Shown here piece by piece: positions 57,598 to 64,000 of a DNA stretch of 64,000 nt (within the stretch, counting starts at the first letter, position 1; every line of letters begins with the position of its first letter). Below the pieces are notes generated by a model, which did no database searches, was not told the origin of the DNA, and was given only the letters and a program-made list of their open reading frames with translations. A program made the position numbers and the translations under genes. This DNA is from Cellvibrionales bacterium UBA4451 (GTDB lineage: Bacteria; Pseudomonadota; Gammaproteobacteria; Pseudomonadales; Porticoccaceae). Where the stretch lies: positions 62,001-126,000 of the forward strand of contig DGPB01000016.1 of NCBI GenBank assembly GCA_002390285.1, in the 5' to 3' direction.

Positions 57598-58632
57598 ATG
57601 GATATTACGGAACTGTTGGCTTTCAGTGTGAAGCAAGGCTCATCGGATTTACATCTTTCAGCCGGATTGCCGCCGATGATACGTATTGATGGTGACATGA
57701 GGCGGGTGAACTTGCCGCCGATGGAGCACAAGGAGGTTCACTCTCTGATCTATGAGATCATGAATGACAAACAGCGCAGGGATTATGAAGAATTTCTAGA
57801 GACAGATTTTTCCTTTGAAGTGCCTGGTGTGGCTCGTTTCCGGGTCAATGCATTTAATCAGAACCGTGGCGCTGCCGCTGTATTCAGAACGATTCCCTCT
57901 CGGGTTCTGACATTGGAAGATCTTGGGTTTGGTCAGACATTTCGAGACCTTTCTATGTTGCCAAGAGGGTTAGTGTTGGTGACCGGGCCTACGGGCTCTG
58001 GTAAATCAACAACCCTAGCGGCGATGGTGGATTATGTTAACGAAAATCGTTATCAGCATATCCTGACCATTGAAGACCCTATTGAGTTTGTTCATGAAAG
58101 TAAGAAGTGCTTGGTAAACCAGCGTGAAGTGCATCGTGATACCCATGGTTTTAGTGAGGCGTTGCGTTCGGCACTTCGTGAAGATCCAGATATTATTCTT
58201 GTGGGCGAGATGCGTGACTTGGAAACAATTCGCCTTGCGCTGACAGCAGCAGAGACGGGTCACTTAGTATTCGGTACTCTGCACACGACTTCGGCGGCAA
58301 AAACCATTGACCGTATCGTTGATGTCTTTCCTGGGGCAGAGAAGTCTATGGTGCGCTCGATGTTGTCAGAGTCCCTGCAGGCGGTGATTTCACAAACCCT
58401 GATGAAGAAAATTGGTGGTGGTCGAATAGCTGCCCATGAAATCATGGTGGGCACCCCGGCAATACGCAACCTAATTCGGGAAGATAAGATTGCACAAATG
58501 TACTCCGCGATTCAAACGGGCGCATCACGTGGTATGCAGACCATGGATCAGAACCTACTCCGGCTAATGCAACAAAAAGTCATTACCCGGGAAACGGCAC
58601 AGGAAAAAGCAAAAATTCCGGATGATTTTTAA
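57598..58632 (+). CDS. pilT: Type IV pilus retraction ATPase PilT
   Basis: A hexameric motor (344 aa) that depolymerises the pilus fibre during twitching. N-terminal PAS-like domain, then Walker A GPTGSGKSTT, the Asp box ILTIEDPIEFVH, Walker B ILVGEMRDLETIRLALTAAE, the His box HLVFGTLHTTSAAKTIDRI, and the retraction motif AIRNLIREDKI near the C-terminus. A CAGGA site precedes the ATG. pilU follows. Confidence 0.97.
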   Translation: MDITELLAFSVKQGSSDLHLSAGLPPMIRIDGDMRRVNLPPMEHKEVHSLIYEIMNDKQRRDYEEFLETDFSFEVPGVARFRVNAFNQNRGAAAVFRTIPSRVLTLEDLGFGQTFRDLSMLPRGLVLVTGPTGSGKSTTLAAMVDYVNENRYQHILTIEDPIEFVHESKKCLVNQREVHRDTHGFSEALRSALREDPDIILVGEMRDLETIRLALTAAETGHLVFGTLHTTSAAKTIDRIVDVFPGAEKSMVRSMLSESLQAVISQTLMKKIGGGRIAAHEIMVGTPAIRNLIREDKIAQMYSAIQTGASRGMQTMDQNLLRLMQQKVITRETAQEKAKIPDDF

Positions 58633-58762
58633 TCTGGTGCTTTTCGTCTGCAATTCGGCCGCTAGCTGAGTGCTATGCAGGAAAACATAAACGTAGCTAA
58701 TTAGGGTGATGATCAGGTGCCCTATTTGTAAAGAGCAAAGAAATTGTGTTTGGGAGAAGGTA

Positions 58763-59905
58763 ATGGATTTTGATGTATTGTTGAAGTTGATGGTCGATAA
58801 AAGTGCTTCGGATCTTTTTATCACCACCGGAGTGGCACCGAGTATTAAGGTTAATGGCACCATTACCCCCGTGGGGAACACCCCTCTGTCACCTGAGAAA
58901 GCCCGTCAGGTGGTGGAAAGTATTATGGATGAGGAGCAAATAAAAGATTTTCGCCGCAACAAGGAGCTGAACTTTGCAATAGGGCGTGCTGGGGTCGGTC
59001 GTTTTCGAGTCAGTGCTTTTTATCAGCGCAATGAAGCGGGCATGGTATTGCGCCGTATTGAGACCATTATTCCAACCGTCGAAGACTTACTGTTACCGCC
59101 TATTCTCGACGAGTTAGTCATGACCAAGCGAGGCATTATTATCTTTGTGGGTGCCACGGGTACGGGTAAGTCCACCTCCCTTGCTGCCATGGTTGGTCAC
59201 CGCAATAGGAATACTAAAGGACACATTATTACCGTTGAAGACCCCATTGAGTTTGTTCATCAGCATGCGGGTTGCATTGTTACGCAGCGTGAGGTGGGTG
59301 TAGACACCGAGTCATTTGAGGTGGCACTGAGAAACACGTTGCGACAGGCGCCGGATGTCATTCTGATCGGTGAAATTCGGACCCCCGAAACGATGCAGCA
59401 TGCCATCACCTTCGCCGAAACCGGCCACTTGGTATTGGCAACCCTACACGCCAACAATGCTAACCAGGCACTGGATCGGATCCTGCATTTTTTCCCGCCT
59501 GAGCGACATGCTCAATTGTGGATGGATTTGTCTCTCAATCTCAAGGCGATGATCGCTCAACAACTGGTACCACTGGCGGACGGCAGTGGTCGCAGGGCAG
59601 CTATTGAAATTCTTATTAATACGCCGCTTGTTGGCGATTTGATCCGTAAGGGTGAAGTGCACAAGCTCAAGGAGCTAATGGCTCGTTCAAATGAGCTCGG
59701 CATGAGAACCTTCGACCAAGCGTTATTCGAGCTTTACGAAGAAGGGTTGATTAGCTATGAAGACGCTATGCTCCATGCAGATTCGAAAAATGATTTACGA
59801 CTACTTATCAAGCTGCAATCGGATACCGATCCTGGTTATTTGTCTCATGCAGCAGATGATTTGCAGATTGAAGAAGATCGAGATGATAGGATCACTCGGT
59901 TCTAA
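58763..59905 (+). CDS. pilU: Type IV pilus retraction ATPase accessory protein PilU
   Basis: A PilT paralogue (380 aa) that helps retraction under load. I start at ATG 58763 (MDFDVLLKLMVDKSASDLFI) behind GAGAAGG; the frame upstream (MMIRCPICKEQRNC...) is not conserved. Walker A is GATGTGKSTSLAAM and Walker B ILIGEIRTPETMQHAITFAE. The C-terminus is extended and acidic (DDLQIEEDRDD). A 130-bp gap to pilT suggests its own promoter or a weakly linked operon. Confidence 0.96.
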   Translation: MDFDVLLKLMVDKSASDLFITTGVAPSIKVNGTITPVGNTPLSPEKARQVVESIMDEEQIKDFRRNKELNFAIGRAGVGRFRVSAFYQRNEAGMVLRRIETIIPTVEDLLLPPILDELVMTKRGIIIFVGATGTGKSTSLAAMVGHRNRNTKGHIITVEDPIEFVHQHAGCIVTQREVGVDTESFEVALRNTLRQAPDVILIGEIRTPETMQHAITFAETGHLVLATLHANNANQALDRILHFFPPERHAQLWMDLSLNLKAMIAQQLVPLADGSGRRAAIEILINTPLVGDLIRKGEVHKLKELMARSNELGMRTFDQALFELYEEGLISYEDAMLHADSKNDLRLLIKLQSDTDPGYLSHAADDLQIEEDRDDRITRF

Positions 59906-59960
59906 GCAGGGTTTTTGGCGTATTGGGTCTAGCGACGTCGTTTAGGGCGGTGCCGCTAGT

Positions 59961-60404
59961 TCAGGGATCTGTCGCTAATTTAGGGTCAGACAGCCAGCTT
60001 TGCAAAATCATGGCGGCGGCAAGGTCATCTACGGGTAGGTCTCGGTAGCTTCTCTGTTGCTTGTTTTGTTCTTTTGCTAATTGTTTGGCCTCGAAGGTGG
60101 ACAGTCTTTCGTCGACCATGCTGACTTTTAGTCCAAACCTGCCATGTAGCCGTCGGGCAAATTTTCTGGTTCTTGCACAAAACTCACTTTCACTGCCGTC
60201 CATGTTTAGTGGCAGGCCAACCAGCAGGCGATCAGGTTGCCACTCTTCCAGTAGCCGCTCAATCTGCCCCCAGTCAGGTATGCCGTCGCGAGCCTTAAGA
60301 ACCATCAGTGGATTGGCGCTGCCCAAGAGGGCTTGGCCAACCGCAACCCCGATTTGGCGTGTACCAAAGTCAAAGGCTAGCAGAGTGCAGATTTCGGCAG
60401 TGAT
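59961..60404 (-). CDS. ruvX: Holliday junction resolvase-like RuvX (YqgF) with probable ATC start
   Basis: An RNase H-fold nuclease (YqgF/RuvX family), implicated in 16S rRNA 5' end maturation or recombination. Conserved blocks: [17 protein letters not shown] with the first catalytic Asp, [17 protein letters not shown] and [14 protein letters not shown]. The first ATG/GTG/TTG in frame is TTG 60326, which would remove the catalytic Asp. The conserved N-terminus continues upstream to ATC 60402-60404 (reading [14 protein letters not shown]), 12 bp after the algH stop and behind AAGGGCGAG. ATC, or less likely CTG, appears to be the start, giving 147 aa. Confidence 0.85.
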   Translation of the reverse strand: MTAEICTLLAFDFGTRQIGVAVGQALLGSANPLMVLKARDGIPDWGQIERLLEEWQPDRLLVGLPLNMDGSESEFCARTRKFARRLHGRFGLKVSMVDERLSTFEAKQLAKEQNKQQRSYRDLPVDDLAAAMILQSWLSDPKLATDP

Positions 60405-60415
60405 GGAGCTCGCCC

Positions 60416-60997
60416 TTATGCGTGGCCAGCATTGACGCTGAGTTGGTTGAGATCAATGCCGATTTTAGCAGCTGCCGCGCCGGCTCGTTGGTCAAATGGC
60501 ACATTGAAAACAATGTCGGCATCAGCGGGTACGGTGAGCCAAGCATTATTGGCTAGCTCTTCTTCCAGTTGCCCTGGCCCCCACCCAGAATAACCTAATG
60601 CAATGATTAGATCGTGCGGCCCCCGCTCTCGTGCGATATCAGGAATGATGTCTTTTGAAGCAGTGAGGCTGATATCGTTAGAGATTGTCTGGGTCGATTC
60701 CCATTTTTGTCCGGTAGGCCGGTGAAGAATAAATCCTCTGTCTGTTTGGACAGGGCCCCCGGATAACAGGGATTGCGCGCCAACCCCTGGTGAGTAGTCG
60801 ATCTCAAATTGCTCAAAAACTTGACTGAGAGGGATTTCGAGGGGGTGGTTGACCACCAATCCCATCGCGCCCTCTTGTGTGTGTTCGCAGATATAGATGA
60901 CGGCATGTGAGAAGTTGGGATCAATTAGCCCTGGCATTGCAATCAGAAAATGATTGCTGAGAGTTTGAAATGGAATTTTATTTGATGGCTGGTTCAT
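60416..60997 (-). CDS. algH: AlgH/YqgE family protein (UPF0301)
   Basis: A soluble protein (193 aa) of the YqgE/AlgH family, linked genetically to alginate regulation in Pseudomonas but of unknown biochemistry. Signature: [40 protein letters not shown] and [20 protein letters not shown]. It lies between tonB and ruvX on the minus strand; ruvX translation probably couples to its stop. Confidence 0.95.
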   Translation of the reverse strand: MNQPSNKIPFQTLSNHFLIAMPGLIDPNFSHAVIYICEHTQEGAMGLVVNHPLEIPLSQVFEQFEIDYSPGVGAQSLLSGGPVQTDRGFILHRPTGQKWESTQTISNDISLTASKDIIPDIARERGPHDLIIALGYSGWGPGQLEEELANNAWLTVPADADIVFNVPFDQRAGAAAAKIGIDLNQLSVNAGHA

Positions 60998-61074
60998 ATC
61001 TATGAGTATGGGTTGCCTGTGAAGGAAAACAAGTACTGAAATTTACTGATTAGGTTGTTTTCAGCCCTCTGGGT

Positions 61075-61953
61075 TTAGTTTTCTGTATTTAGGCGGTTGC
61101 CGGGTATAAACCGCCAAGTGCGAATAACTTCAAGCTTGTCCCACTGTTTCATCTCGGCGGGGAATGGAGCAAAGGGTGATGCGAGTCGGACGGTTCTCAC
61201 GGCAGCTTGGTCCAGTACCCGTTGTCCCGAACTCAGCAAAATCTCAACGCCCTCTACAGTGCCATCGGGTAGCACCGTTACGGCTAGCCGTAACTCCCCA
61301 TACATAGCCTTGCGGCTAGCTTCTTCGGGATAGTTGTTGTTGCCGACCATTTCGATACGATCAATCCAGTAGCGCAAATAAGTGGCATGCTCAGCGGATC
61401 TGGTGCTGGCAGAGGTAATTCTCAAGACTCTGGGCAGTTTGCTGTATTCCTGTTGTTTCTGATCCAGCTTGGCTTTCAGGCTGGCAAACTCCAGCGAAGT
61501 GGCAGGCGGCAATGGTGTTGCGATTCCGTTTTGTTTTTCACGTGGTGAGGGATGTGCTGTTGTGCTGGAAAGGCTATCCGACGTAGTAGAAAGGGTGGGC
61601 GTGTTTCCCTGTGTTGGTTGCTCCAAGAGCAGCTGTTGCTGGGCGCCAATTTTTTTTAACTGTGAGTCATTAATTTCAGGTGTGCGGTCAGTGGTCAGTT
61701 CTCGAGTTTCGCTTTGGTCGCCGCTACCTTGCTGGTTGTGTTGAGCAAGAAAATCCACATCGTCTGGGGCCTCATTGCTTCGGTGTTGCGCGAGCGTTAC
61801 TTCCAGTGTGGGAGCACTTTGTTGTTGCTGGTGTAGCTTAAAGCCCAGGCCAAAAATAACCAGCGCATGTACAGCAACTGCCAGAAACAGAGAAAAGCCA
61901 AATCTGTCTGATTCGTGCTTTGGTCGTGTTTCTTGAATAGCAATGCCCTTCAC
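61075..61953 (-). CDS. TonB-family energy transducer
   Basis: A protein of 292 aa with an N-terminal membrane anchor (about residues 19-40), a long polar linker, and a C-terminal TonB-like domain (about 200-292: YWIDRIEMVGNNNYPEEASR, GELRLAVTVLPDGTVEGVEI). It starts at GTG, which overlaps the gshB stop as GTGA. It corresponds in position to the TonB-like gene beside gshB in Pseudomonas. No exbBD genes are near, so it may serve a role other than iron uptake. Confidence 0.9.
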   Translation of the reverse strand: MKGIAIQETRPKHESDRFGFSLFLAVAVHALVIFGLGFKLHQQQQSAPTLEVTLAQHRSNEAPDDVDFLAQHNQQGSGDQSETRELTTDRTPEINDSQLKKIGAQQQLLLEQPTQGNTPTLSTTSDSLSSTTAHPSPREKQNGIATPLPPATSLEFASLKAKLDQKQQEYSKLPRVLRITSASTRSAEHATYLRYWIDRIEMVGNNNYPEEASRKAMYGELRLAVTVLPDGTVEGVEILLSSGQRVLDQAAVRTVRLASPFAPFPAEMKQWDKLEVIRTWRFIPGNRLNTEN

Positions 61954-62897
61954 CGAAGTCGTTTCTCTATGGCGTCCATCAGTTTGCCGCCGATGTCAGT
62001 TTTTTGTGAGCGGTCAATCTCCCTGGCGCAGGTGGGGCTAGTGACATTAATTTCGGTGAGATAATTGCCGATCACATCTAGCCCAGCGAATAATATCGAT
62101 TTTTCTTTCAGCACAGGGCCGACTTGCTGTGCAATCCATCGATCCCGTTCACTCAATGGCTGAACTACCCCGGTGCCGCCCACAGCAAGGTTGCCGCGAA
62201 TGTCACCTTCGGGCGGAATTCGGGCGAGGCAATAAGGGATGGGCTCACCATCAACCATGAGGATTCGCTTGTCACCATTAGCAATATCAGGAATAAATTT
62301 TTGCGCCATGATAGTTCGTGTGCCATCGATGGTCAGCGTTTCAATAATAACGTTTAGGTTGGGGTCGTCTTCGCGGACTTGGAACACGGCGGTGCCACCC
62401 ATGCCGTCCAGAGGTTTGAAAACCACGTTGCCATGAGTCTTGTGAAATTGTTTCAGCCGCTTAGCATCACGGCTTACCAGCAGTGGAGGCGTGCATTCAG
62501 GGAAGAGGGTGGCAAAAACCTTCTCATTACAGTCCCGCAGGCTTTGTGGTTTGTTAATGACCAGTGAGCCAGATTTTTCTGCGGCCTCAAGAATATACGT
62601 GGAATAGATATATTCACTGTCGAATGGCGGGTCTTTGCGCATTAACAGTACATCTAGCTCGGATAGCGATTGAAGCCGAGGCTCTCCCAGCGTGTACCAG
62701 TTTTCTACATCATCTCTGACCTGGAGGGATCTGAGGGTGGCAACCGGCGCACTATTTTCTAGTGCTAAGTCTGACTGCTCCATATACATCAGCTGCCAGC
62801 CCCGGTTTTGGGCGGCCAGCAGAAGCGCCAGAGTTGTATCTTTTTTTACATTGATATTACTTATGGGATCCATGACAACCCCGAGAGTTCTCGTCAT
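61950..62897 (-). CDS. gshB: Glutathione synthetase
   Basis: ATP-grasp ligase (315 aa) that joins gamma-glutamylcysteine and glycine. I start at ATG 62897 (MTRTLGVVMDPISNINVKKD), matching the family; the six residues upstream are not conserved. Conserved blocks: VLLMRKDPPFDSEYIYSTYI, VVFKPLDGMGGTAVFQV, AQKFIPDIANGDKRILMVDG and NYLTEINVTSPTCAREID. Divergent from pilG across 238 bp, as in Pseudomonas. Confidence 0.97.
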   Translation of the reverse strand: MTRTLGVVMDPISNINVKKDTTLALLLAAQNRGWQLMYMEQSDLALENSAPVATLRSLQVRDDVENWYTLGEPRLQSLSELDVLLMRKDPPFDSEYIYSTYILEAAEKSGSLVINKPQSLRDCNEKVFATLFPECTPPLLVSRDAKRLKQFHKTHGNVVFKPLDGMGGTAVFQVREDDPNLNVIIETLTIDGTRTIMAQKFIPDIANGDKRILMVDGEPIPYCLARIPPEGDIRGNLAVGGTGVVQPLSERDRWIAQQVGPVLKEKSILFAGLDVIGNYLTEINVTSPTCAREIDRSQKTDIGGKLMDAIEKRLR

Positions 62898-63135
62898 AAC
62901 TGTTACCTGTATCACGCCACGAGGGGCGACTTGTTAATATGATTGTATACCGAGTGTTCGTGATTAATGCTTGTAACTTACGGGGAGAGGCTCAAGAAGA
63001 CAACGGGCATTAGGAAAAACAGTTCCCACGTTTCAGGGTTATTGGTCAGATATAGATTAAACTTGATGGTTGTGTTAAATAAGGTTCTGCTGGGAAATAC
63101 CGGTTGGGCATAATCACAAGGCGGGACATGCAAGA

Positions 63136-63540
63136 ATGGAAGAGCATCTGAAGGGCCTCAGGGTAATGGTTATCGATGATAGCAACACCATCAGGCGTAC
63201 GGCGGAAACGCTACTGACTAAAGCGGGTTGTGATGTTATTACAGCAACCGATGGATTTGATTCGCTCTCTAAGATTGCAGACAAAAGCCCGGAGGTGATT
63301 TTTGTGGATATTATGATGCCGCGCTTAGATGGTTATCAGACCTGCGCTCTGATCAAGAACAATAGTCAGTATAAGCACACCCCCGTAATTATGCTGTCAA
63401 GTAAGGATGGGCTTTTCGACAAAGCTAAAGGCCGTATAGTCGGCGCTGATGATTATCTTACAAAGCCTTTCAGTAAGGCTGAACTATTTGAAGTGCTTGA
63501 GAAGTTTTCATCGAGAACTGGTACAGACACTCAAACCTAA
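63136..63540 (+). CDS. pilG: Type IV pilus response regulator PilG
   Basis: A stand-alone CheY-like receiver (134 aa) of the Pil-Chp chemosensory system that controls pilus extension. The acidic pair is DD at 14-15, phosphorylated Asp58 in VIFVDIMMPRLDGYQ, and Lys in LTKPFSKAELF. First of pilG-pilH-pilI, divergent from gshB. Confidence 0.95.
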   Translation: MEEHLKGLRVMVIDDSNTIRRTAETLLTKAGCDVITATDGFDSLSKIADKSPEVIFVDIMMPRLDGYQTCALIKNNSQYKHTPVIMLSSKDGLFDKAKGRIVGADDYLTKPFSKAELFEVLEKFSSRTGTDTQT

Positions 63541-63569
63541 CATTATTATTCACCCACATGGGGGAGAGT

Positions 63570-63932
63570 ATGGCAACAGTACTGATCGTTGACGATTCGC
63601 CGACTGAAATGCACCAGCTTGTGGGTCTATTGGAAAAAAATGGTTATACCGTGCTGGCGGCAGAAAGCGGTGAGCGGGGTGTAACGATTGCTAAAAGTGA
63701 GCAGCCGGACGCCATACTGATGGATATTGTTTTGCCTGGCTTGAACGGATTTCAGGCTACCCGGCAGTTAAATAAAGCTCGGGAAACTGAGCATATACCG
63801 GTAGTTATGGTGACGACCAAAGATCAAGAAACGGACAAGGTTTGGGGTATGCGTCAGGGAGCTAAAGCGTATCTTACCAAGCCCGTCAGTGAAAAAAGCC
63901 TGATCGATGTGCTAAAGGAGGTGATTGGCTGA
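63570..63932 (+). CDS. pilH: Type IV pilus response regulator PilH
   Basis: A second CheY-like receiver (120 aa) that in Pseudomonas counteracts PilG and favours retraction. I start at ATG 63570 (MATVLIVDDSPTEMHQLVGL) behind GGGGGAG; the ATG four codons earlier lies on the ribosome binding site. The phosphorylated residue is Asp52 in AILMDIVLPGLNGFQ, and the conserved Lys is in LTKPVSEKSL. It follows pilG closely and precedes pilI. Confidence 0.95.
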   Translation: MATVLIVDDSPTEMHQLVGLLEKNGYTVLAAESGERGVTIAKSEQPDAILMDIVLPGLNGFQATRQLNKARETEHIPVVMVTTKDQETDKVWGMRQGAKAYLTKPVSEKSLIDVLKEVIG

Positions 63933-63952
63933 ATGCTGATCACTAATAAGGA

Positions 63953-64000
63953 ATGACCAAGCGCAGCTCAGCATTTGACACACTTCTTTCCCTGTCACGG
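63953..64000 (+). CDS. pilI: Start of pilI (CheW-like), cut by the window end
   Basis: The last 48 bases open a frame MTKRSSAFDTLLSLSR. Its position right after pilH and the pattern AFDTLLSL fit the N-terminus of the CheW-like adaptor PilI (compare PFELLLEID in relatives). Only 16 residues are visible, and the AAGGA upstream is too close for a good ribosome binding site, so the exact start is uncertain. Confidence 0.6.
   Translation, partial: MTKRSSAFDTLLSLSR

Noticed and set aside
58633..58762. Small gene upstream of pilU (MMIRCPICKEQRNC...)
   Set aside because: It is only an in-frame extension of pilU; the family start and the ribosome binding site are at 58763.

Overview
This window looks like a stretch of the main chromosome of a free-living, probably marine, gammaproteobacterium. 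GyrB carries the insert typical of enterics and pseudomonads. The gene blocks match the order known from Pseudomonas chromosomes: gyrB / acyltransferase-gmhB-glyS-glyQ; pstSCAB-phoU; phoBR; ubiC-ubiA; oxyR-recG; yicC-gmk-rpoZ-spoT-ridA with rph divergent; yggS-proC-yggT-yggU with pilTU divergent; gshB-tonB-algH-ruvX with pilGHI divergent. The spacing between blocks differs from Pseudomonas. The order Cellvibrionales is my inference, and I cannot name a genus. I saw no rRNA, tRNA, CRISPR array, prophage or complete insertion sequence.

Layout. 1-6.0 kb: 3' end of gyrB, a small basic protein, and a minus-strand glyQ-glyS-gmhB-acyltransferase run. 6.3-7.9 kb: a DUF2959 lipoprotein and cysK. 8.0-10.3 kb: an AT-rich cassette of metallo-beta-lactamase-fold protein, GNAT and CREST-type ceramidase; the first gene has a frameshifted signal peptide. 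10.4-14.1 kb: glutaredoxin, FKBP, YchJ, YciA and a TRAP permease pair with no binding protein. 14.3-20.0 kb: the phosphate operon pstSCAB-phoU behind a four-repeat Pho box. 20.1-29 kb: carbonic anhydrase, an enoyl-CoA hydratase family protein, a decayed putA fragment, the PA2779/PA2778-type pair, intact putA, a nitroreductase, DoxX and a divergent LysR regulator. 29-35.3 kb: M48 protease, YaaA, two methyltransferase-family proteins, a possibly broken acetyltransferase-like gene, a YSC84 protein and a FemAB/DUF482-like protein. 35.4-45.6 kb: phoBR, ubiCA, LpxR, an LplT-PlsC fusion, a dicarboxylate/glutamate symporter and the DUF47-Pit phosphate transporter. 45.6-64 kb: housekeeping, stringent response, RNA processing, type IV pilus motors and the start of the pilGHI chemosensory cluster.

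Phosphate is the main shared theme. The high-affinity PstSCAB-PhoU system, the PhoBR two-component system and the low-affinity Pit transporter are all here. Sites with 11-bp spaced TGTNACA/TGTCAT-like repeats sit before pstS, phoB and the DUF47-pit pair, which suggests one PhoB circuit.

The most unusual observations are these: two conserved genes (ruvX and the DUF482 gene) have no ATG/GTG/TTG where the conserved protein should begin, and both have ATC behind a Shine-Dalgarno-like sequence; OxyR keeps Cys199 but has Leu at 208 and Gly at 201; a relic of putA lies 2 kb from the intact gene; and an A7 run breaks the frame of a secreted metallo-hydrolase. I did not find a clearly new multi-gene defence or biosynthetic system; the ceramidase cassette is the nearest candidate.
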